From Streptomyces sp. HUAS YS2 (GTDB lineage: Bacteria > Actinomycetota > Actinomycetes > Streptomycetales > Streptomycetaceae), in NCBI RefSeq assembly GCF_033343995.1, contig NZ_CP137573.1, forward strand, positions 7,225,001 through 7,289,000: 64,000 bases of DNA, written 5' to 3'. Shown here in pieces: positions 27,023 through 46,600 of this stretch. How positions within the stretch are numbered: the first letter of the stretch is position 1; every line of letters starts with the position of its first letter. Below the pieces are notes generated by a model, which saw only the letters and a list, made by a program, of their open reading frames with translations, was not told the DNA's origin and ran no database searches. The position numbers were made by a program, and so were the translations under genes.

Positions 27023-27712
27023 GTGCAGGATCTGGCAGCACTCGTCGAGCCGTTGCGCTCGCTCGACTGGGAGGACATGGACGCCGTGGAGGCGGCCAAC
27101 CGCAAGGTGCTGGAGCGCCTCGACGAGGACCGCGGCTTCGTCCGCCGGGCGCTCGACGAGCTCCCGGACCGGCCGGACCTCCTGGCACTGTGCGAGCACC
27201 CCGACGCGGAGGCCACCGCCGGGCTCGGTCAGCAGCTGGACAAGGTCGTGCTGTACGCCGACGAGGAGTCGGGCGTACGGGTGCGGCTGCACGCCTTCTG
27301 GTCGGGCTGCTACGACCTGCCCCACAACCACCGCTGGTCCTTCGCGAGCGTCGTTCTCCAGGGAGCGTTCCGGCACACCCTGTACGGGGAGGCCGACGAC
27401 GTGACGCCGTTGGAGGCGCCCCGGGCGCTGCACGTGCGGCAGGAACGCGCGGGCACCGTGTACGCCCTGCACCACCGGATGCTGCACGCGCTCGTCGCGG
27501 AACCCGACACCGTCTCCCTCGTCGTCCGCGGCCCCGCCGCCAAGGACCGGTCCTTCCTGGTGGACCCCGCGACCGGGGAGCGGCTGTGGCACTACGGGGC
27601 CGACCAGGAGTCCGCGGAGGAGACGGCGCGCAAGCGGATGACCCCCGCTCACCTGCGGGCGCTCACCGCCAAGTTCGACACTGCCGGCCTGTTCCGTCGA
27701 CCCCGCCCGTGA
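27023..27712 (+). CDS. Cupin-fold protein at the cluster border
   Basis: 229 residues. Central motif LHAFWSGCYDLPHNHRWSFASVVLQGAFRHTLYGE has the H-x-H of a cupin metal site, with further His residues in ALHHRMLHALVAEPDTVSLVVRG, giving a plausible His-based metal site. The N-terminal ~70 residues are helical. It could be a small oxygenase or a sugar- or peptide-binding cupin; no family is named with confidence. GTG at 27023 follows AAGGGG at 10 nt. A 16-bp palindrome lies 40 bp upstream, so it may belong to the adjoining cluster; a hairpin ends it before the peptide gene. Confidence 0.6.
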   Translation: MQDLAALVEPLRSLDWEDMDAVEAANRKVLERLDEDRGFVRRALDELPDRPDLLALCEHPDAEATAGLGQQLDKVVLYADEESGVRVRLHAFWSGCYDLPHNHRWSFASVVLQGAFRHTLYGEADDVTPLEAPRALHVRQERAGTVYALHHRMLHALVAEPDTVSLVVRGPAAKDRSFLVDPATGERLWHYGADQESAEETARKRMTPAHLRALTAKFDTAGLFRRPRP

Positions 27713-27720
27713 AGATCGTT

Positions 27721-27736
27721 CCGTCCTGCCGGACGG
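27721..27736 (+). terminator. Short hairpin after the cupin gene
   Basis: CCGTCC-TGCC-GGACGG, six perfect pairs, begins 9 bp after the cupin stop. A weak terminator that would separate the cupin gene from the peptide operon. Confidence 0.45.
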
Positions 27737-27748
27737 GGCGGCGGAGTC

Positions 27749-27778
27749 TTTCGGTCCGGGTAACCGCCGACATATGGT
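27749..27778 (+). promoter_or_regulatory. Possible promoter of the 14-codon peptide gene
   Basis: TTTCGG (27749-27754) and TATGGT (27773-27778) are separated by 18 bp and would start transcription about 115 nt before the peptide ATG. The match to the housekeeping consensus is weak; it is the best candidate seen in 27713-27898. Confidence 0.3.
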
Positions 27779-27898
27779 TCCGGCGAAACGAGGACGGCGC
27801 TCCGGCGGATGGCTCACCGCATCCACCGGAGCAGCCCCTCGATTCCGGTCGTGTCCCGTTCGGATCTCCGAACTCGCACTGAAAAGGGGTGAATTGAC

Positions 27899-27943
27899 AT
27901 GGGTAAGCTTCCCTCCGACGTGGTCCTCGACATCAACGAGTGA
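27899..27943 (+). CDS. 14-residue peptide, putative ribosomal precursor
   Basis: ATG followed by 13 codons and TGA, reading MGKLPSDVVLDINE. AAGGGG (27884-27889) lies 9 nt upstream, the best Shine-Dalgarno sequence in the vicinity, and an in-frame TGA (27890-27892) sits just before the ATG, so no longer version exists. Two hairpins follow the stop immediately, then a nucleotidyltransferase carrying a PqqD-like RRE domain. This is the arrangement of microcin C (tiny peptide gene, attenuating hairpin, modifying enzyme, exporter), though the enzyme family is different. Translation is inferred from the RBS and context; conservation in other genomes is needed to prove it. The peptide is acidic at its C-terminal half (DVVLDINE) and has no Cys, Thr or aromatic residue. 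Confidence 0.6.
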   Translation: MGKLPSDVVLDINE

Positions 27944-27957
27944 CTCACCTGCATCGC

Positions 27958-28008
27958 CCCTGATTCGTAGAAATCAGGGAGAGGGCTGCGGTCGAATCCG
28001 CAGCCCTC
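27958..28008 (+). terminator. Tandem hairpins between the peptide and the nucleotidyltransferase
   Basis: First hairpin CCCTGATT-CGTAGA-AATCAGGG (27958-27979, 8-bp stem); second GAGGGCTGCGG-TCGAAT-CCGCAGCCCTC (27981-28008, perfect 11-bp stem). They start 15 nt after the peptide stop and end 28 nt before the next start. Probable partial terminator or mRNA stabiliser that gives more peptide message than enzyme message. Confidence 0.8.
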
Positions 28009-28036
28009 ACTGCGTCGTCGTACAAGGAAGGCTGGA

Positions 28037-29179
28037 ATGACCGCGACAGGAACCAACGACGCCGAGCACACCTTCGCCGCGGCGGGGCGCCTCGACGCGC
28101 CGCTGAGTGCCGAGCAGTTCGCCGAGAAGCTGGACGCGATCCGTGGCCGGGGCACCCGGATGGCCCGTCACATGGCCGCCGAGCAGGGGTTCCGTCGCAT
28201 CTACACGGGTGGCGCGCCCTTGGCCGGACTGGGCTCGCCGTGCTCCGACATCGACCTGTTCGTCGTGCTCGACGAGGGCGAGGGCGACACCGAGGAGCAA
28301 CTGTTCTTCGAGGGGCAGCGGGTCGACGTCGAATATCTGAAGCTGCGCGATCTGGAATCCCTGATCGACCGCTTCACCTCCTTCACGGCGACCTCCTCCG
28401 ACGCCGAGCAGATCGGATTCGCGAGCCGTTCCAGGCTCGACCGGGTCACCCGGTTCCTGCTCAGCGAGATCGTCGTGGACGACGGCGAACTCGACCGCCT
28501 GCACAGGAAACTGACGGCCGCCGGCAGTGAGTTCCGGAAACTCCTCATATCCCGTCATGCGCAGGACGCGCAGAATGCCGCGGAGGACGTCTCCGGCGCC
28601 GTGCTCAACGGCGATCTGCAGTCCGCCGAGTACCAGTCGCGGGAAATGGTCTACTTCGCCGCGGAGGCCTATCTTTGCGCCGCCGGCGACCTGTACGTCA
28701 ACACCAAGTGGCTCTGGGCGAAATGGGCGCGCACCTTCGGTGACGGCGGCCCGCAGGACGCGGAGCTGTCCGCGGTGATCCGGGACCTCGGTCTGCCGGA
28801 CCCGGCGGACGCCGTCGCCCGCAACATCTGGCTCGCGCAGGACCTCCTGGCCATGGCCGCCACAGGCTACCGGTACGCCCCGGTCACCGGCCCCCGGCCG
28901 GCGCACACCCGCCGCAACCCCCGCTACACGCTGCTCCCCTTCTCGGACGGCTTCGTCGTCACCCAGCAGGTCGGCGCCGGCGTGGAGCTGAGCCGCGAGG
29001 GCGTCCTGCTGTGGGGCGTCGCCCACGGCCGGCCCCGGGCCGACGCCGCGACGACGGCCCGGAAGATCATGTCCGAGCAGGGCCTGGACGTAGGCGAGGA
29101 CGACGTCCTCGCCTACTACGACAGCCTCGTCGCACGGGAACTGATCGTCCCGTCCCGCGCGGACGCCGACGACTCGTGA
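28037..29179 (+). CDS. Nucleotidyltransferase-fold enzyme with C-terminal PqqD-like RRE domain
   Basis: 380 residues. Residues 56-80 (YTGGAPLAGLGSPCSDIDLFVV) carry the nucleotidyltransferase signature: Gly58-Gly59, Ser70, Asp71 and Asp73, with a third acid in RVDVEYLK (Asp97/Glu99), so both metal-binding carboxylates are present. A helical middle follows. Residues ~292-372 (NPRYTLLPFSDGFVV, then LSREGVLLWGVAHG, ARKIMSEQGLDVGEDDVLAYYDSLVARELI) match the three-strand, winged-helix layout of PqqD-like RiPP recognition elements. I infer that the RRE binds the adjacent 14-residue peptide and the catalytic domain adds a nucleotidyl group to it or to a partner. A simple antibiotic nucleotidyltransferase is the alternative, but would not need an RRE. 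AAGGAAGG precedes the ATG. The stop overlaps the exporter start (GTGA). Confidence 0.72.
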   Translation: MTATGTNDAEHTFAAAGRLDAPLSAEQFAEKLDAIRGRGTRMARHMAAEQGFRRIYTGGAPLAGLGSPCSDIDLFVVLDEGEGDTEEQLFFEGQRVDVEYLKLRDLESLIDRFTSFTATSSDAEQIGFASRSRLDRVTRFLLSEIVVDDGELDRLHRKLTAAGSEFRKLLISRHAQDAQNAAEDVSGAVLNGDLQSAEYQSREMVYFAAEAYLCAAGDLYVNTKWLWAKWARTFGDGGPQDAELSAVIRDLGLPDPADAVARNIWLAQDLLAMAATGYRYAPVTGPRPAHTRRNPRYTLLPFSDGFVVTQQVGAGVELSREGVLLWGVAHGRPRADAATTARKIMSEQGLDVGEDDVLAYYDSLVARELIVPSRADADDS

Positions 29180-30447
29180 ACTCGTCCGCCGCGCGGCGCG
29201 AGGTGTTCCGCAACCGTGACTTCCGCCGCTTCTGGGCGGCGGTCACGGTCGCGGGCGCCGGCGCCCACGTCACGGTCCTCGCCCTGCCGCTGACCGCCGT
29301 CACGTTGCTCGACGCCGACGCCGCGCAGCTCGGGCTGCTCACCGCCGCCCACCTCGTGCCGACCCTGTTCATGACGCCGATCGCCGGCGTCGTCAGCGAC
29401 CGGTACTCGCCCCGGCTGGTCAACGCCCTCTGCGACCTCGTGCGCGGCGTACTGCTGCTCGGCGTCCCGCTGCTCGCCGCGCTGGACCTGCTCAGCCTGG
29501 GGCCGCTGTACGTGCTCAGCGCGCTGACGGGCTGCCTCGCCGCGCTCGGCGACGTCGCCCACCACTCGATGCTGCCGCAGATCGTCCCGCAGCAGCAGAT
29601 CGTCGCGGGCAACGCCGCCGTCAACGCCAGCTACTCGGTCACCGACGTCGCCGGCCCCGGCCTCGCCGGACTTCTCGTGCAGACGCTCACCGCGCCCTAC
29701 GCGATCCTGATGGACGCGGTCGGCTTCCTGGTCTCCGGCGGCCTCATCGCCTCGCTGAAGCCCCGCGCCGCCGAGCGTCCGCCCGTCCGGGAGAAGTGGC
29801 GGGCGATGGTCGTCGACGGATTCCGGTTCCTGCTCCGGTCCAAGCCGCTGCTCATGCTCGGGCTCTCGGGCGGCGTGGCCAACCTGTTCATCCAGGCGTA
29901 CCTGACGATCTTCGTGCTCTACGCCGTCGACACCCTGGACTTCTCGCCGCTCCAGATCGGCCTGCTGTACGCGGTCGGCGCCGTCGGCGGCGTCGGCGGC
30001 GCGGCGGTCTCCGATCGTCTGGGCACGGTGCTCACCCGCGTCGGCGCGATGACCGCCGGCAACGTGCTCGTGGGCGTCGGCATGGTCCTGGTCGCGGCGA
30101 GCGCGGTGTTCGTCGCGGGGCTGACGCGCGGCGCGGTCTGCGCCGCGGGCATCGGCCTGTACTCGGCGGGCCTCGGCATCTACAACGTGCACTCCATGAG
30201 TGCACGTCAGCAGATGTGCCCGCCGGAGAAGCTCGGCCGCGTCACCGCCGGGTACCGCCTGCTGTCCCACGGCTCGCTGCCGCTGGGCTCGCTCGTCGGC
30301 GGCTTCAGCGCCCAGTGGTTCGGCCAGGGCCGGACCATCGTGCTGGCCGGCGGCTGCCTCGTGCTGTGGATGGGCCTGGTCTGGCTCACCCCGCTGCGCC
30401 GGCTCAACGACCCCCTGGACCGGGAGGCGACCCCCGCCGCCGCATAG
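29176..30447 (+). CDS. MFS exporter of the peptide/nucleotidyltransferase operon
   Basis: 423 residues with about twelve helices; begins FRNRDFRRFWAAVTVAGAGAHVTVLALPLTAV, with the loop GVVSDRYSPRLV and NAAVNASYSVTDVAGPGLAGLL. This is the pattern of MFS drug-efflux and 'enterobactin exporter-like' (MFS_3) proteins. Starts at GTG 29176, overlapping the nucleotidyltransferase stop by 4 nt, so the two are translationally coupled and likely act in one pathway: export of the product and self-protection. Confidence 0.85.
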   Translation: MNSSAARREVFRNRDFRRFWAAVTVAGAGAHVTVLALPLTAVTLLDADAAQLGLLTAAHLVPTLFMTPIAGVVSDRYSPRLVNALCDLVRGVLLLGVPLLAALDLLSLGPLYVLSALTGCLAALGDVAHHSMLPQIVPQQQIVAGNAAVNASYSVTDVAGPGLAGLLVQTLTAPYAILMDAVGFLVSGGLIASLKPRAAERPPVREKWRAMVVDGFRFLLRSKPLLMLGLSGGVANLFIQAYLTIFVLYAVDTLDFSPLQIGLLYAVGAVGGVGGAAVSDRLGTVLTRVGAMTAGNVLVGVGMVLVAASAVFVAGLTRGAVCAAGIGLYSAGLGIYNVHSMSARQQMCPPEKLGRVTAGYRLLSHGSLPLGSLVGGFSAQWFGQGRTIVLAGGCLVLWMGLVWLTPLRRLNDPLDREATPAAA

Positions 30448-30495
30448 CGGCGCGCCGGCGACCCGTCCCGGCCCGTCCCGAGGAATGGAGTTCCC

Positions 30496-31035
30496 GTGGT
30501 ACCCCTGGAGATCGAGCGCAAGTTCCTGGTACGGGAGGGCTGGAGCATCCCGGAGGGCAGCACCCGCGTGGTGATCCGGCAGGCCTACCTGACCGACGCC
30601 GAGTCGAACATCGAGGTCCGGCTCCGGGCCAAGGACGACGCGTTCCTCATGACGGTCAAGGCCCCCCGGTCCGACGGCGGCCCGTCGGTGAACGTCCGCC
30701 AGGAGGTCGAGTTCCCGGTTCCGCAGACGGTCTTCGACCAGCTCTGGGAGCTCGCCCCCGACCGGCTCGACAAAGAGCGCTGGACCGTCGCCCTCGACGC
30801 GGCGGGCACCACCGCCTCGGTGGACGTCTACACCGGCGTCCTCGCGGGACTCAGGGTCGTCGAGATCGAGTTCGACGACGTCGAGCAGGCCCGCGACTTC
30901 ATCGTCCCCGACTGGTTCGGCGAGGACGTGACCGGCCGCGCCGAATGGGGCAACCGGCAGCTCAGCCGCGGCGTCCCGCCGGTCGTCGACCCGGTCGCGG
31001 GCACCACCTCCGCGCCGCCCGCCGTGCGGGACTGA
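30496..31035 (+). CDS. CYTH-fold phosphohydrolase/nucleotidyl enzyme
   Basis: 179 residues. It starts LEIERKFLV, the ExExK signature of the CYTH superfamily, followed by IRQAYLTD...IEVRLRAKDDAFLMTVKA and EIEFDDVEQARDF; the paired acidic and basic beta strands of the triphosphate tunnel are present. Family members hydrolyse inorganic or nucleoside triphosphates or cyclise ATP. GTG at 30496 with GGAG 5 nt upstream. Beside a nucleotidyltransferase this may remove pyrophosphate/triphosphate or act on the nucleotide moiety; this is inference. A strong 15-bp hairpin follows. Confidence 0.85.
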   Translation: MVPLEIERKFLVREGWSIPEGSTRVVIRQAYLTDAESNIEVRLRAKDDAFLMTVKAPRSDGGPSVNVRQEVEFPVPQTVFDQLWELAPDRLDKERWTVALDAAGTTASVDVYTGVLAGLRVVEIEFDDVEQARDFIVPDWFGEDVTGRAEWGNRQLSRGVPPVVDPVAGTTSAPPAVRD

Positions 31036-31053
31036 CCCCCGAGAGCGACCGAC

Positions 31054-31090
31054 GCCGGACGTACGCGGCCGTCCCCCGCGTACGTCCGGC
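31054..31090 (+). terminator. Strong hairpin between the CYTH gene and the megasynthase
   Basis: GCCGGACGTACGCGG (31054-31068) pairs over all 15 bases with 31076-31090 across a 7-nt loop. It begins 18 bp after the CYTH stop and ends 58 bp before the megasynthase ATG. Probably terminates the peptide-NTase-MFS-CYTH operon or attenuates read-through. Confidence 0.8.
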
Positions 31091-31148
31091 CGGCACCACA
31101 CCCGCCGCCGTCCCCCGAGCCGTCGAAACGAAAGCGCGCCGCCCCGCC

Positions 31149-43772
<12,624 letters not shown>

Positions 43773-43776
43773 GCGC

Positions 43777-44895
43777 GTGCGACCGGAGGACGGGAGCCTT
43801 GTCCCCGCCGCGGCGGAGGTGGACCACGCGTGGATCCGCCGCCACCTTGGGTGGCGGCTCACCGGGCACGAGACGATCGACGTCCGGTCGATCTCCCACT
43901 CGGACGGCATGATGGGCAGCGTCCACCAAGTCCGTTGCGGGGAAAGGTCGTTCGTCCTGAAGGGGCCGCCCGACGACCGCAGTGAGTGGGGGAACCTGCT
44001 CACCGACATCGGCCGGCGCGAGGTGGAGCTCTACCGGTATCTGGCGGCGCGCGGACCGGCCGCCCCGAAGGTGTCGCCGGACTGCCACTGGTCGGCGCTG
44101 GGCCCGGACGGCCTCGGCGCGCTCGCCCTGGAGGACGTCGGCCCGCCGGCCGGCTTCGCCCGCACCATGGCCACCGGGCTCGGCCGGAGCGCCGCGGCCG
44201 CCGCCGTACGGTGCCTGGCGCTGTTCCACGCCGCGTCGGCGCGGCGCGGTGCCGATCCGCTCGCACCCCCGTACCCGTGGCTCTACTCGGCCCGGTCGGA
44301 CGCGCTCGTCGCGGCGGTGCGAATGGGCCTCGACGAACTGCCCCGGCTTGCGGCCGACTTCGCGCCGGACGGGCCGTCCGCCGGGACACTGCGGGCGCTC
44401 CGGGAGCTGGACGTGGCGCGGACGCTCGGCGGCTCGCACACCACCGGCGCGATCGTGTCCCTGTGCCACGGCGACTGCTGGGCCGCGAACGTGCTGTTCA
44501 CCCCTGCGGGCGCGGCGCCGGAGCGGCAGCGGGCCCTGCTGATCGACTGGCAGTTCGCGATGTGGGGGAACCCGCTGACCGACGTGGCGCTGTTCCTGCT
44601 CTCGTCGCTCGCCCCGGAGGCGCGGCGGGCGTGGCAGGACGACCTGCTCGGGATCTACCGCACGACGCTCACCGAGCACTGCGAGTTGGTGTACCCGGCC
44701 CAGGAGTGCCGCGCGGACTACGACCGGGCGCTGCCGTTCGCCGGCCTGGTGGCGCTGGCGACGCTCGAGGACTACCTGAACGGCATGAGCCCGGCGGAGC
44801 GGCAGGGCTTCGCCGGGCGGGTGCGGGACTTCGCCGACGCGGGTCTGCGCCGGTCGTCGGGGGAGGTCTACGGCACGGTGCCGCGCGCCGTCTGA
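43777..44895 (+). CDS. Aminoglycoside/ecdysteroid-kinase-like phosphotransferase
   Basis: 372 residues. SFVLKGPP supplies the ATP-binding Lys, CHGDCWAANVLF the catalytic-loop Asp and Asn, and LIDWQFAMWGNPLTDVALFL the metal-binding Asp region; this is the APH/choline kinase fold, nearest the ecdysteroid-kinase-like (EcKL/DUF1679) subgroup. It phosphorylates a hydroxyl of a small molecule. It starts 5 nt after the megasynthase stop, so it is co-transcribed and probably phosphorylates the polyketide hydroxyl or the final product, for self-resistance or as a biosynthetic step. Its 3' end overlaps the convergent NDK-ClpS gene by 28 bp. Confidence 0.82.
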   Translation: MRPEDGSLVPAAAEVDHAWIRRHLGWRLTGHETIDVRSISHSDGMMGSVHQVRCGERSFVLKGPPDDRSEWGNLLTDIGRREVELYRYLAARGPAAPKVSPDCHWSALGPDGLGALALEDVGPPAGFARTMATGLGRSAAAAAVRCLALFHAASARRGADPLAPPYPWLYSARSDALVAAVRMGLDELPRLAADFAPDGPSAGTLRALRELDVARTLGGSHTTGAIVSLCHGDCWAANVLFTPAGAAPERQRALLIDWQFAMWGNPLTDVALFLLSSLAPEARRAWQDDLLGIYRTTLTEHCELVYPAQECRADYDRALPFAGLVALATLEDYLNGMSPAERQGFAGRVRDFADAGLRRSSGEVYGTVPRAV

Positions 44896-45656
44896 GAGGC
44901 CGCCGCGGCCGCGCCGCCGCGTGGTTCGCGCAGCAGCACCGGCAGGCCCTGGCCGTCCAGGTCGAGCAGCGCCGTGGCCGCCTCGGCGGCGGTGCCGGTG
45001 AACACCTCCAGGTCGCGACGGACCTTGACGGCGATCGCCATCGCGGCGGCGCGCTCGAAGGGGAGGCCCGGAAGCCCGCCCTGCAGGCCCTTGATGACGT
45101 CGTCCAGGTACTGGCAGCCGTCGTCGTGCAGAATCACCCCGAAGCCCTCGTCGCCGGTGACGCCGCCCGCCACGGGCGGGACGTCGGGCGACGCCAGGAC
45201 CTCGGCGGCCATCCGGTGCACGGCCGGGTCGGTGTCCGCGTACGGGGCGGAGACGGGGGCGGGACCCTGCGCGAACATCTTGATCTGGGAGTCGGCCTCC
45301 CAGGCGTCCTCGGCCGCGTGCATGAGGTTCGCCAGGTCGCTGTCGCCGTAACGCTGGCGGACCAGGGCCTTGACGGTCAGCGCGACACCGAGTGCGCCGG
45401 GACCCGTCATCCGCCAGCCGACGACCGGGCTGCGGGTCAGGTAGTCGCAGTTCACCGCGAACTGCACCGGATTGCGGTGGCGTCCGTCCTCGTGGTCGAG
45501 CGCCGCCACGTCGGACACCGTGAGCCGACGCTCCACGCGGCCCTCCGGGCGGAGGCCGAAGCGGGCGAACATCTCCAGGACCTCGGCCTCGATGCCGCGC
45601 TCGACGGCGTCGGGCTTGAGCATGACGAACGTCGTCTGCGTCTCGTGCTCGGTCAT
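44868..45656 (-). CDS. NDK-like domain fused to ClpS-like domain, protein A
   Basis: 262 residues. Residues 8-131 resemble nucleoside diphosphate kinase: TFVMLKPDAVERG at the start (Lys14), Arg residues near 100, and ANLMHAAEDAWEADSQIKMF, where Asn110 and His113 align with the NxxHGSDS phosphohistidine motif. Residues ~171-243 (GFGVILHDDGCQYLDDVIKGL...ERAAAMAIAVKV) follow the pattern of the ClpS N-degron adaptor: beta strand, acidic DD pair, helix, helix. HDD replaces NDD, and Lys211 sits where ClpS has its peptide-binding His. Such a fusion is not one I know. It may phosphorylate or bind the amino end of a peptide or amine. ATGA-coupled to the upstream paralogue. Confidence 0.62.
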   Translation of the reverse strand: MTEHETQTTFVMLKPDAVERGIEAEVLEMFARFGLRPEGRVERRLTVSDVAALDHEDGRHRNPVQFAVNCDYLTRSPVVGWRMTGPGALGVALTVKALVRQRYGDSDLANLMHAAEDAWEADSQIKMFAQGPAPVSAPYADTDPAVHRMAAEVLASPDVPPVAGGVTGDEGFGVILHDDGCQYLDDVIKGLQGGLPGLPFERAAAMAIAVKVRRDLEVFTGTAAEAATALLDLDGQGLPVLLREPRGGAAAAASQTARGTVP

Positions 45657-46531
45657 CGGCCGCTTCCCTCCACGCGCACGGCGCGCAGCGCGGCCGTCTC
45701 CTCCTCGGACACCCGGACCAGCGAGGCCCGCAGCTCGTGCCGGTTGGTCAGCTCCTGCCAGGTCCGTCCGGCGTCGGCCGCCCTGCGCACCGCCACCGGA
45801 GCGGGCAGCAGGGCCTTGATCCGCAGCGCTGCCCGCGCCGCCCAGTCGGCCCGCAGCTCCGGCAGCTCCTCGCGCACGATCGCCGCGAAGTCGTCCACCG
45901 AGTGCTTCGTGTCGTCCCAGATCACGATGCCGAAGTACTGGTCGAACGGGGCCGCGTCCAGCTCCGCCGGGACCACCCCGGCCTCGCCCGCCGCCCGCCG
46001 GGCGGGCAGCACGCGCAGCTCCTCGGCGACCAACGCGCTCAGGGTCTCCCGGTCGAGCAGGCAGCGGGACGCGACCTCGTCCTCGGTCAGCTCCCGGTGC
46101 TCCTCCTCCGGGCCGGCCGGTTCGTCGCGGAGCACCGCGATCTGGCGCGTGTACTCCTCGTCGTCGGCCGGTGTGTGCATGAGGCTGAACAGCTCGGAGG
46201 CGTCGATGTTCTGCCGGAAGGTGGTCTTCAGCGAGACCCCCGCCCGGATCGCGTCGGGCCCCTCGATCATCAGCGTCCGCACCGGACCGGAGGTGAGGTA
46301 CTGGGCGTTGAACTCGTGCTTCACCGGAGCGGCCCGGCGGGAGGACAGGGTGCCCAGCCGGAACACGTCCTGCCGGGTCAGCGTCCGGGTGCCGTGGTCC
46401 TCGACGCGGTACCCGAAGGCGCGCCAGTAGTCGGAGACGGCGCCGGTCAGCCCCGCCGCCTCGGCATCGGGTTTCACGACGACGAAGGACTGGGCTCCGC
46501 TCGCCGGGGGGCGGACGGTGGGGTCGGCCAT
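45653..46531 (-). CDS. NDK-like domain fused to ClpS-like domain, protein B
   Basis: 292 residues. NDK-like part: QSFVVVKPDAEAAGL (Lys20), TTFRQNID, and FSLMHTPADDEEYTRQIAVL with His119 at the phosphohistidine position; the GSDS part is lost. A helical linker of about 60 residues leads to a ClpS-like domain (~196-275): FGIVIWDDTKHSVDDFAAIV, then AARAALRIKALLPAPVAV and LTNRHELRASLV. WDD matches the actinobacterial ClpS WND site, with Asp for Asn; Lys239 is at the usual His. It shares architecture but little identity with its neighbour, suggesting an old duplication and a heterodimer. AGGAAAGG precedes the ATG. Operon: purF-like, protein B, protein A. Confidence 0.6.
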   Translation of the reverse strand: MADPTVRPPASGAQSFVVVKPDAEAAGLTGAVSDYWRAFGYRVEDHGTRTLTRQDVFRLGTLSSRRAAPVKHEFNAQYLTSGPVRTLMIEGPDAIRAGVSLKTTFRQNIDASELFSLMHTPADDEEYTRQIAVLRDEPAGPEEEHRELTEDEVASRCLLDRETLSALVAEELRVLPARRAAGEAGVVPAELDAAPFDQYFGIVIWDDTKHSVDDFAAIVREELPELRADWAARAALRIKALLPAPVAVRRAADAGRTWQELTNRHELRASLVRVSEEETAALRAVRVEGSGR

Positions 46532-46576
46532 GCTGGAGGCGCCTTTCCTGGTGATCGGTTCCGCGAGGTGGTGCGT

Positions 46577-46592
46577 CCGCCCCGTCGGGCGG
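46577..46592 (-). terminator. Hairpin after the purF paralogue
   Basis: CCGCCC-CGTC-GGGCGG, 6-bp stem, 8 bp beyond the purF stop in the direction of transcription and 45 bp before the next start. May lower read-through into the NDK-ClpS pair. Confidence 0.4.
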
Positions 46593-46600
46593 GTCCGCCG

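Noticed and set aside
27774..28040. 88-codon frame overlapping the 14-codon peptide in another frame
   Set aside because: Runs through both hairpins, has no good RBS and overlaps the NTase start; the 14-codon frame has a clear RBS.
28037..29179. Plain aminoglycoside nucleotidyltransferase (resistance)
   Set aside because: The catalytic fold would fit, but the C-terminal RRE-like domain and the adjacent tiny ORF argue for a peptide substrate. Kept only as an alternative.
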